64,000 nt of DNA from contig JAALGY010000036.1 in the NCBI GenBank assembly GCA_032358165.1, positions 1,178,001 through 1,242,000 on the forward strand. The letters run 5' to 3'. Below are positions 24,244 to 35,977 of the stretch, piece after piece. Under the pieces are notes generated by a model that saw only the letters and a list, made by a program, of their open reading frames with translations, did no database searches and had not been told where the DNA came from. The DNA comes from Diplosphaera chodatii (taxonomy: Eukaryota > Chlorophyta > Trebouxiophyceae > Prasiolales > Stichococcaceae). Numbering within the stretch: the stretch's first letter is position 1; the number at the start of each line of letters is the position of its first letter. Both the position numbers and the translations under genes were made by a program.

Positions 24244-27200
24244 ATGTTTACCGGCTTCATGAACCCTAACGGCTGCAGGCCTCTGCTGTATCTGGCTCTA
24301 GTTGCCGTTCTACTGCTGGCCCCGGCACAGATCGGCAGACAGGATGCAGGCTGCACTGGTGCGGGTGGCAACCTGGGACAACGGCTGCCCGCATCCCTTG
24401 CAGCAGCTCAGCCCACGGCAGGTGCAGGACATGAAGCCATGAAACCGTGAGGATGCATCAAAACGGCCTGTGAGTTAGCTGGTGACAATGCAAGGTCGTT
24501 TGAGGACTTGGCCGCTGGCTCAGCATGCACGCGCGCGGAAGTATATATATATATATATATAGTCGCTGCTCGTGTGAGCAAATTAGTAGCCAGTGCAGCA
24601 CAACAGCATGAGGATCTGGCTGTTGAACCAGGTGCCAAGATGCCACCGCCACCACCGCCACCAGTACCTGCAAAGGCCGACTGGCCGCCACCGTCACCAC
24701 CGCCACCGCCGCCAGGAGGCATCCTGCCCAAGCAAGTGCGGGACAGCCAGGCCGCTGATGCCAAGCTGCCGGGGCTCCCGCTGAAAGGCGCTGCGCCTGC
24801 CGCCGAGCCGTTCGTCCTGAGCATCCCGCCTTTGCCGCCCCTCGGGCCAGGCTTCAGCTTCATAGCCAGCTCCCCTCCGCCGCTGCGGCCAGCCCCAAAG
24901 CAAACTCCGCCAGCCGGTCCTGTGCTGGTGTCTCAGGTGCAATGATGCATTTCGCAGTCTCATTGAAGTTGGCCGTTTTCTGCCGACGATCGGCAACTGA
25001 TATGCAGGGAAGCCCCTGCGCTGCTGTGCTGAAAGGTGCCGGGGACTGAGCCAACTCATGTTGCCCGTGCAGACCGAACCAGCAGGGACGACCGGAGGTG
25101 AGCCAGTGCACGAAGCTGCAGCAGCACTGCGTGTCCTCTCCTGAAGTTCACCTGCTCTCTGCTATCGACTGCACGCCGCCACCATGCCATGGCTGCGGTG
25201 CCATTTGGTTTGCTGTCATGATGTGCAGAGCTGGGGTATGTCCAACCTGTACCTGCACCGGAGTCAACACCAGCACCGACACCAGTGCCAGTGGCAGCAC
25301 CATTACTGCCGCTCCCAGCCCCGGCACCAGCCATTGAAGTGAGGCAGCCATTGGTCGCAGCAGAGCCGCCGCCAACACCAGCACCTACACCAGCGCCAAC
25401 CCCAGCACCTACGCCGGCGCCCACCCCGAAGCCCACCGCAGCCCCCAAGCTGCCCCGGGTCGCACACTCAGTGATCCAGGCAGTGGAATCATTGCTGGCG
25501 CCGGCACCCGAGCCGGCTTCGGTGCCTGTCGCACAGCTCCTCCCAGCGACGGTCGTCCAGGCCAAAGTCACAGCAAAGCCGACTGCTCTACCCAAAGTTG
25601 CGGCCCCGGCCCCGGCGCCAGAGCCAAAGCTTGCTGTCCCAGCCCCGGAGCCGGCACCACTCCCTGTGCCTGCTCCGCTGCCGAAGGCTGCGCCGCTGGC
25701 GAAGGCTGCACCTGCCCTGGAGCCCGTGCCGGAGCCAGCACCTGCGCCTGAGGCTTCTGCTGTTGCTCCAGCACCTGTTGCAACTGCACCATCAACATCA
25801 GCAGGTGGCTCACATGGGCTCACTGACGCATCTTGCCCATTTGGAAAAGGCCATTCTTGGAGACAACTGTTAACAACTGCACGACTGCCTGATGACTTGA
25901 TCGGCCTAGTGCTGTGCCTTCTCAACCTCCGCTGCCACAATCCACGTACAATGCTGATGTTGGCATGTTGCGCATGCACAGGCATCTTCGGGCCAGTTGC
26001 CAAGGCGAGCATCATCCGCGCCGCCGGCCGCCACTTTGTGGCGGATGATTGCACTGAATACTACTACACGGGATGGAACTCGTGAGTGCCTTGTTTGTTT
26101 GGCTCTACCTCAGCGTCTGCTCATCAAGACAACGAAGACCGCCACATAATGGCGTGATGGGATTGCCAGTGGATGCATTGTTGCAGCTCATGTTCCGTCA
26201 TATTCATATCTGACGCCATTTTCATATTCCCCTGCGTGCGATCCTGTTACACTTTGCAGGTACAACGAACTGGTGCTGGCGGGCACCAGCAAACCCGCGC
26301 CGCCGCCGCTCAGCAGGGCGCAGGCATACCTGGACGCCCAGGATGATGTGGCCACCCGGCGCTTCGTGGTAATGGAGCTTATAGTCACCTCGAGTTCAGC
26401 GTCTGTGTACTAGTTGTTCGCTCTGGCAACCATGTCGTGTGGTCAGCAGATACACTCGGGTTGTGGAGCTCCAGAAGATCTGACATTAGGATGCTGAATA
26501 ACCTGGCTTTTGCCGTCAGTTGAGTACTGTGTGAATAGTACATCGACACCTACCTGCTTGCAGGAAGCCAAGCGGTACGGCCTGTCGGTCTTCCGGGTGT
26601 TCGCCACCGGCGGCGAGTTCTCTGGCTTCATCCTCCAGCCGGGCCCAGGTGAGCGCACAGCGATCACACAGCGCGGGAGCCCTGACGCTCATCCTACAGG
26701 GTTCCGGCCTGTGACAACACATGCACTTGAGCGCCTCGACCCATATTCACCATACATGCACACCATGGAAGGCCATGCTTGTTCTGCAACCTGCAGGACG
26801 CTACAATGAGACAGTATCCAGAGCAATCGACTACATGCTCGCCCAGGCCGGCAACTATGGCCTCAAGGTACATGAGATGGCAAGCTATCGCCCATATCAG
26901 CATGTGGGTTGCCACAGCGCTCACTGCATGTCAACCGAGCCAAAACGTAGGAAAGGGGGTGCTTGAATTAGGCAGCTACGCAACAGCCCCAATGAAATGC
27001 ACCGATTGATGCAAAGACATGGATCTTGTTGCTGCAGGCGGTGCTCAGCATCATCGACAACTGGCAGATCCCTGACAACAGGGGAGCGGTGCGCGGTGCT
27101 GACCTTTCAAAAGAGCATGACAAACCCATGCTGAGTGTTGCAGTTACTGTGTGCAATGTCAATGTGTCGACAGGTAGCTTCGATCGCTGCACTGCAACTA

Positions 27201-29897
27201 TTACGGCCGGCAACCCCTCAGTGTCCATCTGGCCTCCTGCGCATGCAGTACCTCAAGTGGGCAGGGCTGGACCCCACGGCAGATGCGGATGAGTTCTGGA
27301 CGAGCCCTCGTGTGAAGCAGCTGTACATGAACCATGTGCGCACGCTTTTCAACCGCCGCAATGTCTACACTGGGCTGCTATACAAGGTTGGTGGACATTG
27401 GTTCGATGATGAACCTCAATTGCGCTAAGCCCTTTTCCATCTGCCATTTCATACCGCCTTGGCATTTTCAGTGCATGATCACATGAACATATGCTACTGC
27501 ATACGAGTGCCGGCAGCTGAGTGCCACGGTTTCAGAACATTCTATACTTTTGTATATGCTGGCGTATATGCTTACGTACGTTGCTCCTTGGTTGCAGAAT
27601 GACCCAGCGATCTTCAGCTGGAATCTGTACAATGAGCCACGAGACCCTTACGCGCAAGTAGGCCCAGGTGACACAGCGCCTGAACCAGGGAATTGCCACT
27701 CATACACTGCATGAGCATGAGCATGTGATAGCAGCTGCCCAGCTGACCAGGGTCCGGCCTGTATGACCACGGCTGGTGTATGCATGCCTCTGTAGCAAGC
27801 AACACAGTTGCAAACGGGGGTCTGTTCGCACAGGAAACCCCGGACCGGTCACAGCCTGGACAAACCAGATGGCGGCGTTTGCCAAGAGCATTGACCCCAA
27901 CCACCTGGTGGGGCATGACGGCTGTCAAGAGTCCATGTCCAGTAACTTGAGCGTGTCCATCCGAGCGCACGTATAGCTCATGCAACGCAGCCCTGAATAA
28001 ATTCTGAATGCCCTGCATTGTTGACGGTCAGGCAGGCTGCTACACATTGACCTCTGCTATTGACACTTTTGAACGTGTGAGGCTAGATCTCAATGGCAGT
28101 CTTGAGATGTTGCTGTGGCTTTGCAAACGCAGGTGACGCTGGGAGAGGAGGGTTTCTTTGCAGCAGGGAGCCCATATACGCCGTACAACCCCTTCGGCAC
28201 CCCGGGCAACGTGCTGCCCGGTTGGTCGCAGCGCATTGGTCAGGTTGGCAGACCATCAACTATTCTGCTTTTCTGCATGCAGCTCCACTCGAGACCATGC
28301 TGATTGCTACAACACAGCTCAAAACACTGTGTCACATTCACGAACTTTGGTGTCCCATGGAACCTAGCGCCAGAATAGCAAGAGATCACATGTTGCTCAA
28401 CATAGGCAGGCAGCACTTGTTCGAAGTTGACTGCAGCTTTTGCCAGAGACGCTCACATGCGGCTGCGCTGCTGTGCAGGACTTCGTGCCGCAGAGTGCCA
28501 GCCCCAACATTGACTATGCAGCGTTCCACATGTGGCCGGACAACTTCAACACATTGGGTGAGATCTGATCTTTGCCTGGGTACAATTTATTTCGGTGGTG
28601 GCCTGGGTGCTCAGACAGCGCCTGCAAGCAAAGGATCCTAGCTCGTTTTCGGTGTGTCTGGGTGCAGACCTGCGCTTTGTGCCGCTCTGGATCGGTGGCC
28701 ACGAGAAGGCAATGCGGGAAAGGCTGCCCAACAAGCCGCTGGTGCTTGAGGAGTTTGGCAAAGTGGGCTCCGCTGTGCCCATCCCCGGCAAGACATATTA
28801 CAATGTGAGCCATATTCCTCGATATCCATCATCGCACAGAGTGCGGCATTCTCCTTGACCCGCGCCGCACTGCTCAAACTGACATGATGCAGCAATAGCG
28901 GAACAGAAGATCAGAGCATCCTACCTGCAGAAGGTGCAACACCGTCATTGTAATCTACTGCCGCCCTTCACTGCAGGTGACGGTCGATCGTCAGACCGGC
29001 AACCGCCTGAAACGGGACCGCGACCCTTACTACAGGCAGGCCGCACTTTTGACGCACTTTCCTCCTCGTAATCTGTTTAGGGTATACACCAGAGCTGCCG
29101 CATGCAAGCCTTCAGTTGCTTGTGTACAGCCATCAGGCTGAGACTTTCCTGACTGTTCGTGTGTGCAGTTCAGTGTGCAAGAGTATGATGTTGCACGCGT
29201 TCTGCAATCCAGTGCGCCATTCGCGCACTTGTCCAATGCAACTTGTCCAATGCAGGGCGGTGTACTCCGCCGTGAACGCCAGCGTCGCGAGCGGCGGCCC
29301 GCTGCGCAGCACGTTGTTCTGGGAGTGGCTGTTCCCGGGGGAACCGCGCACCGAGCGGGGCGTCGAGACCAACGACACCGCCTTCCAGTGCGTCTTTACA
29401 GCACTCCCGCGCGTGCCGCACTCCATTGCAGATGCAAACATGACACCCTGCAATGTCCATCTTAGCCACTGCTGCCAATGAGCAGAGTGGTGGTGGCATG
29501 TATATATGTCTCTGGCCTGTGCAGCATTGCTTGTGCTCTTCAGCATTACTATACCCAGCCCCATTGTAGTGCAGTCTGCACCAGTGTGGTCTGTTCCCTC
29601 TGCATGTCTGGGGTCAGCCGTTCACGACTGGTGTGGTGGGGTCACTGCTATGCAATTCAGGAGTACCATACTCTTGAATGACAACCCAGCAGGTCTGATA
29701 CCTGCTGGGTTGTTGTTACCTTGCTTAGCGAAGCAGAATCCGCCTTGGCATGCAGGGACATCATATACCCCCATGCACAGTACCTGGCAAGCCGGCCGCA
29801 CGTCATTGTCCCCGGCTGTGTCCCACGGGGCACACCGCCATCTGCGCCGCTGTCTGCGCCAGTGGCGGCAGATTCCGCCGGCGCAGCGGCAGGATGA
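24244..29897 (+). CDS. GH5 beta-1,4-mannanase with long Pro/Ala-rich linker
   Basis: Predicted secreted mannan endo-1,4-beta-mannosidase, 807 residues in 18 exons: 24244-24358, 24587-24936, 25073-25097, 25229-25804, 25982-26081, 26260-26368, 26564-26648, 26797-26867, 27038-27088, 27249-27386, 27598-27667, 27834-27907, 28133-28243, 28479-28557, 28668-28804, 28977-29035, 29256-29387, 29756-29897. Residues 12-30 form a signal peptide. Residues about 50-355 are Pro/Ala-rich, with PPP and (APTP)n runs like hydroxyproline-rich wall proteins. The plant-type GH5_7 barrel follows: YYYTGWNSYNELVLAG, FSWNLYNEPRDP (acid/base Glu553), YAAFHMWPDN, KPLVLEEFGK (nucleophile Glu680), STLFWEWLFPGEP. The donor after 29035 is GC. 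Compared with the tandem copy at 30699 it has four extra introns in the catalytic domain. It hydrolyses internal mannan bonds if active; the Pro-rich arm may tether it to the wall (inference). Confidence 0.88.
24542..24561. repeat. (TA)10 microsatellite
   Basis: Ten perfect TA units in intron 1 of the mannanase gene. Likely length-polymorphic; no function is implied. Confidence 0.9.
29681..29713. repeat. perfect 14-bp inverted repeat in an intron
   Basis: ACAACCCAGCAGGT and its exact complement flank a 5-base loop inside the last intron (29388-29755) of the mannanase gene. The RNA would form a strong hairpin. It could be the relic of a small inverted-repeat element or a structure affecting splicing. 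Confidence 0.7.
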
Positions 29898-30156
29898 GCA
29901 GCCCGCCTGCACTGCGGCATGGGGCTGCGCAGGCGGACCTTCCAAAAGTGTTAACGGCGTCAGACTGCAGCCTTGCGGGGCGGGCACCCGGGCAGCATTG
30001 CTGCACCAAGCAGCAATAATACTGGCGGTATCATGCCTTTTATATTACCTATTGACATCAGAACCGGATCTTGGCCGGTATGGCTGAAATGCAGGAACGT
30101 GCGGCCGGTGGGTATGCTATATGTGGCGCCAATGCAGGCCCACTCAATCAGCAGTG

Positions 30157-30161
30157 TGTAA
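30157..30161 (+). terminator. candidate TGTAA poly(A) signal
   Basis: TGTAA 260 bases after the stop of the first mannanase, a usual distance for chlorophyte 3' UTRs. Confidence 0.35.
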
Positions 30162-30634
30162 GCATTATTTGATTTCAACTGGGTGCAAATGACACTGCCC
30201 TGACACGCTGCGATTTGAATGCTTATATGTGGTCCGCATAACTATGCTACAGTGGGCAATCAGGATCGCAGCTTGTCCAGACACCTGACAGGTTCCAGTG
30301 CCATACTGCCACACTTACGAACATCTCATTATTGGCAGTGATCGTGTGGATTGCAGAACCGTGGTCATCGATGATTATCCTGGGCTCGTATCGTGTCTGA
30401 GCCTGTTCAACGACCCTTGAGGCAGAGCCATTCTGGGCCATGTGTTTGCATGCCGTGCATGTCCGACACAGCACATTTGCAGGGTCGTCACTCGTACAGA
30501 CTGCAGAGAGTGCGACATTCGTATTCCAGCACGCTCACACGCCAACCCCTGTTGCACATCCTTGCTGTACATCAACAGGCAGAGTTGGTCGTCCGCCGAA
30601 TAATCCGTGTAGTTGCCCGCCTGCCTGGACATCC

Positions 30635-30640
30635 ATATAT
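30635..30640 (+). promoter_or_regulatory. TATA-like element of the second mannanase
   Basis: TATATA followed by GG, 59 bases before the ATG at 30699. Position and sequence fit a core promoter with a very short 5' UTR. Confidence 0.35.
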
Positions 30641-30698
30641 AGGAAGTAGTACTTCTCTTGCCCACGACCTACCGGACTCATCAGCATCGGATTGCACA

Positions 30699-33600
30699 AT
30701 GGCTCACCAGGTCCTGCTGGTGCTGCTGCTGACAAGCTGTGCAGCAGTGGCTGGCCAGGCAGTCACATCAGCAGGCAGGTGCGCTGGGTCGTCTTTGCAG
30801 GCCTGTGCAAGTTGGACCCTGCCGAACCAAGAAGGGCAATGAACAAGTATTTGATTGAGTTTCAGCAGATCGAAGCGGCTGTCAGCGGAGGAGCAAAGCT
30901 GATGTATCAGAAGTGCTGCAGCGTCTCACTACTCGAGCTGCTTTGGGGGTGCCGTGTGGTAGATCAGGAGGTGGCATGCGCCAGTGCCATTCATTGCAAC
31001 CTACCATCAACTCTGGGTGTAATTGAGGTCAGCATCAGAAGGCAGAGACAAGTGGTGATCCCCATGCGTCCGTCAAATATATAGAGGCCACGTTTTGAAT
31101 GGCTGGGCCTGGCAACCGCGTTACCATACTCCAAATTAGCTCTGCACATCATTGCACAGTATATGCCTGCCTGGTGCTGATCAGCTGCGCCAGAGATGTT
31201 CAATCGGGTTGTCGCGGCATGCATGGCGGCCGTGGACGTGATGTCATGCACTGCCTGCAATGCAGCGCAAGCGCTCCAGGAAAGCGAGTGCCGGTGCCGC
31301 ACTATGACCTGCCAGCGGGCATCCCAGCACTGCCCAAGGTCGTGCCGGGCCCAGTGCCTCCAGTCTTCCAGGTGCAGTTGCAAGCAATACCTCTACCCTC
31401 CTGTCTGTTGGGGATTCTTGACTGCAATTCATCATTGCGCTTGCTTGCGGCTTCGATGCCATCTATCAATCCAACAACATCTCGATCGAAATGGGTCTAC
31501 CCAGGCATTTCAGCATTGACTGGTGAAAGCCCTCCTGGTGCAGGCTGGGCCGGCGCCAGCTAACAGGCCAGCCGGCCTCATCCGAGTTTCTGGCCTCAAA
31601 TTCGTTGACGACGGCTGCCGCGAGTACTTGCCGGCTGGTTGGAACACGTGGGCACTTTGGCTCGTAGCCTGTCTGTACACACTTCCTGCCTGGTGATGGA
31701 GGATCCTACTGGGCGCCCAGATGTACCTACGCTCAGCAGAACATTTTGTTCAATACAACATGTTCAACGTTTGTGCAGGTACAACGACCTAGTGCTGGCG
31801 GGCAGATACATCCAGGGCAACGGCCCCGAAGTGCTTGCCAGCCAGGATGACTCTGTGACGAAGCGCTACAGGGATGCTGTCAACAACGGGCTGAACACCG
31901 TCCGCGTCTTCGCCAGCGGGGGCGAGGGCGATGGCAAGGCGCTGGAGAACAGCCCAGGTGTGCAAAGGGGTTCTGTGACTAGCTCCGATCGCAACCTGTT
32001 CTCTGTGCTAGTGGCTGGCTCAGAGTTGGTAGCGAATTGCCCCATTTGAAGCGAGCATGACTGCGGCTCATTGCAGCCTGACCATCTGCTGAGCTGGGCA
32101 CGTCAGTGAACCTCTCCAGTGGGATGTGCAGCACATGGGACGTTTGACGTGTTTCCTGAATGCTAAGCCAGGCCAGCTTAGGCAGTGAATGATGGTGTCC
32201 GCCCTTCTGGCCAGCATGTCAAAGATGCTGACAGCTTTAGATATTGCTCTGCAGGCAATTTCAACGAGAACATTTTCAGGGGACTGGATTACGCCATTGC
32301 CCAGGCAGGGCGCTTTGGCGTCAACGTCATTGTGGCATTGAGCGGCTACTGGGACTTCCACGACAGCCTTGGGGATGTGCGTGCTTTACTCTTGTGTGTG
32401 CATGGGCTGCTTCACGCTCCTTCTTTGCATTGGCTGCGCAAGCACAACGCTTGGCGGTTTGCAGTATTGTACTGTCTGACAGACAACACGGTCTTTGTGC
32501 TAGCAGTACATCGACTGGGCCAACATCAGCAACAAGGATGACTTCTTCAACTCAACCAAGGGCATAGCAGTCATGAAGGCCCACATCACGAAGGTCACCT
32601 GCTGCACATTGGGGTCGAGCATGTCGCTGCAATTTGCTCTGCTCTGCTCAACTTTACATGCAAGCGATGGGCTTGACTGTGCGATCACAAGGTTGTGTGA
32701 AGCGTGGTGCAGGTGTTGAGCCGTGTGAATGCGTTCAACGGGAACAGATACACTGATGAGCCGGCCATCTTGGCCTGGGACATTCTGAATGAGCCACGGG
32801 ATCCCGCGAGCCAAACGCCGCCAGGTGAACATGCACATGCCCGCCCAATGGCATGAGTCCCGCGAGCTGCTGGCATATCAGCTTGTGAGAAATCTATGTC
32901 GGCAACATGATGGATTGATGTGAGGTTTTCATGATATACTGTTTGCTGTGCCTGCCCTGACGTTACATGATAGGCAGTGTTGGCCTGCAGGAGACCCAGC
33001 AGATATCACCGCATTCTACAGAACGCTTGCCGCTCACGTCAAGAGCATCGACCCCTTCCACCTGGTACTGCACTGCAACCTGGCACGTGCCAGCGCTGTG
33101 GAGTAACATGTAGGAATGGAGCTTGCAGATGTGCCCAAGAGTGTTCCGCAACAAGCACATGCATCATATGGGACTAATTCGGATGCGAGGCTAGCCCGCA
33201 TGGCCGCCTGCAGCGAGGGCATCACGACCTCTCAACATCCTGGAAAGGGAACTTGATATGGTGAATGACGCATGAACAAATTTGTTGGGCACCACCATGT
33301 GGCAAAGCAGAGGCGCGCTGCGGTGTGCAGGTCACCACAGGGGAGGAGGGCTTCTGGCCGCAGGGCAGCCCCTGGGTGCGCTTCAACCCCTGGGCGCGCA
33401 CCTGCCCGCCTCGGAACTGGGCGTCCGGCACCGGCCAGGACTTTTCGGCGCAGCACGCCCTGCCCCACATCGATTTTGCCGTGATGCACCTGTGGCCGGA
33501 CAACTGGTGCACCCCAGGCGGTGGGTCGTCTCCCTGAAATCATCCTGCGTTCACAGTACGGACGTGCTGGCCTAACCTGCAGCGCGCAGCACGCATGTTT

Positions 33601-34477
33601 GCTATGAAATATACTGCCTGCCCAGCAGCAATGCATTCCCTGACGCTACCTGGATAGACTTGCTCCTGCTCGAGTCTCACGCACGATTGCTTCATCCACA
33701 TTCGTTCTTGCAGCCCCAGGAAGATCCAGGTTGCTGTTGCCTGCAACCAGAGGTTGTGAAGCCCCAGCTCATCACACAAGCGGCACGGTTCCCCGTCGTG
33801 CAGACCCGGGCTTCTCAGAGCGCTGGATCGAGGGCCACCAGCTGGCCGCCGCAGCGCTGGGCAAGCCGCTGGTTCTGGAGGAGTTTGGCAAGATCGCCAC
33901 AGGGACCGCCGCCAACCTGACCCGCACCCGCGACCCTGTGTACAGGTACGGATTCGTGACATGGTCCTTCTTCATTGTTCCTTCCCTGATGAGCTGATGT
34001 GCACATGGCACGCCTCCGCATTTTTTGGCACTTGCCCAAGGATGTGTAAATCGGCTCCACACAGGACTGTGTACAATGCTGTGGCCCAGAGCCTGGCCGC
34101 CGACCGTCCGCTGCGTGGCGCGATGTTCTGGGAGTGGCGACCAGACGGGGAGCCCAGGGGCGACCGCGCCATTCAGATTGGGGACACCACCTGGAAGTGA
34201 GTACTGCTGCTGAGTGTAGTGCGAGATGCACAGCAAGTGCACCGTGGCACGGGGACTGACCACACGACTGTGCGTGTGACATGCAAAGAGCTTCAGCAAC
34301 TGAGGTGCTGCGCGCCTCCGCCCCAACTTTTGTTTCTATTGCGATTGCAGTCTGGTCCGCTTGAACGGCCAGCTGATCCAATCCCGAAACGGCGGCGTGG
34401 TAGCAGGCTGCACCCCAGTCGGCTCAGCAGGAGAGATGGCCAATCAGCCTCTGACCGCTGATGCGTCTGGCGGCTGA
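30699..34477 (+). CDS. GH5 beta-1,4-mannanase, compact tandem copy
   Basis: 484 residues in 12 exons: 30699-30778, 31266-31371, 31544-31647, 31779-31957, 32255-32376, 32507-32593, 32713-32824, 32991-33064, 33331-33520, 33804-33945, 34065-34196, 34351-34477. MAHQVLLVLLLTSCAAVAG is a signal peptide; a short Pro-rich linker (residues 28-62) follows. The barrel shows EYLPAGWNTYNDLVLAG, NTVRVFASGGE, LAWDILNEPRDP (acid/base Glu253), FAVMHLWPDNW, KPLVLEEFGK (nucleophile Glu378), GAMFWEWRPDGEP. The 74- and 132-base exons are identical in length to those of the copy at 24244-29897. The long Pro/Ala arm of that copy is missing here, and exons that are split there are continuous here. All donors are GT. 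The function would be the same endo-mannanase activity, but as a soluble secreted form. Confidence 0.9.
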
Positions 34478-35977
34478 GGCAATTCCAAACAATGCACCGT
34501 TAGAGATATTCAGACGTGGTGACCAGCCAAAGTGCTGGCGAGGTGTATGTTGGAGGTGCGTGCATGTAAGATGGCCTTGAGCAGGCGCTGGTTGCATGAC
34601 CTTGTATGATGACATCTGCAAGATCCCTCACCAGGTTTTCACGTTGATGGCAGCATGCTATGTGTAGCAGCACAGCACAATTGACGTTACTGGAATTTGC
34701 ACGATTGCCGTCAAGGTCTCAAGGATGAGCAAAAGGGAACACGCTGGCTTGTGTCAGCTCAATGCATGTCTGTCCGGTCGGACCGCAGCACGGCGACCGC
34801 ACCATGCGCCCTCGCCGAGTGTGGAATCTCAAATGGCCAGCTGGCATACAATTTCCGTGCCACAGCCACACTTAGCTCCAGGGTGCATGAGCTGGAAGTG
34901 TCTTCCACGGATGGTCAAGGGCGGCGGCGCAGCCTGCTGCGCAGCAGTCAATATCGATGCCCTGTTAGTGTCCGTCCAATAGGGCCTCAACCGTCGGCCT
35001 TGCATGGCTCATTGCAAATTGTTACAAGATAGATGCGCACTGGAGCAAATTGCTAACGGGCTGAGTGACGCGCCCTCTCGTGATTACACGTGAATTTGAG
35101 CTGTAACGACCTGCCACCGTGGCGTGCCGTGACGGTGAGGGCCGGGTTAAGCTGAGCCCGACCTAGCGTCAGGTTGACACTCACATGGTCGCAGCCCAGC
35201 AGCGCATGCGCTGACACGGCGGTGTCCATTGGCCTCCCGAAGCCGCCGTTCTCAGTCGCCCATCGCCGCCAGCGACTCACATACGACAAGGAGGAACCCT
35301 GCACATCGAGGTGCACAGACTGCGCGCCGTGCTTCCACCGCTGTACGCACCATCGTAGCCGCCCAAGGGCTGGACAGGTCCCTCGCTTTTGGGCTGTGAG
35401 AACGTGCATGCGCGCATGTCACCAAACAGGCACCTGTAGATTGACTTGGGGAGCACATGTACAGTAGGCTGAGAGCAAGCGCTAGCGTCTCACTGGCCGT
35501 GCGCACCCGTCTGAAGGCACTATGCAGACCCGATAGGCAGCTGCTGCGATCTAGTAGGGGTTCAAGCTGCCGTGCAATGCATGATGTGGCGGAGGGGTTG
35601 ACAGGCGAGCGCGTGAGCAACACCCATGGCCTGTAAGTCATCTGGTCATCAGCCCACTGATCCACCTACAACGGCGTCCCTCACGTGTCGCAGCGCACAC
35701 TGTCGACCAGGACGCGCGCGCACACCATGCAGGAGCACCACTGCTACCGCTGGTGAACAGGCCATAAAATCCTGTTGTCCGTGCGTGTGGCGCACTGTAG
35801 CCGCATGCGTGGCGTCGCACCATTCGATATGCCTTCACGTCGCGCAATCGCTGGCCAGTTACAGGAGTCCGCTTTGTACGTGGCACCGGCGGTCGTCCAC
35901 GGCAAATATCTTTCATGTGCAGTGAGTCAACCCCGTCGGCACTTCACAGGCTGCACGCTTTTGCTCAGCTGCAGGCG
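34478..35977. other. intergenic region with unassigned open stretches
   Basis: 1.5 kb. Frames are open on - at 35053-35409 and on + around 34813-34956, and they read like ordinary protein. I found no start exon, no domain and no phase-compatible chain. A small or decayed gene is possible. A 50-base stretch at 34640-34690 resembles one at 39540-39600. Confidence 0.3.
34565..34569 (+). terminator. candidate TGTAA poly(A) signal
   Basis: TGTAA 87 bases after the stop of the second mannanase. Confidence 0.35.

Larger units (their letters stand above)
29898..30698. other. spacer between tandem mannanases
   Basis: 800 bases without a supported gene. It holds a candidate TGTAA at 30157-30161 for the upstream gene and a TATA-like element at 30635-30640 for the downstream gene. 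Confidence 0.5.

Noticed and set aside
24542..24561. (TA)n run as a promoter
   Set aside because: It lies inside intron 1 of a coding gene, after the signal-peptide exon; a plain microsatellite is simpler.
25056..26054. Long Gly/Ala-rich open frame on - (332 codons)
   Set aside because: It is the antisense of the Pro/Ala-coding exon of the mannanase; the repeat keeps all frames open. The + frame has phase-consistent exons and a catalytic domain behind it.
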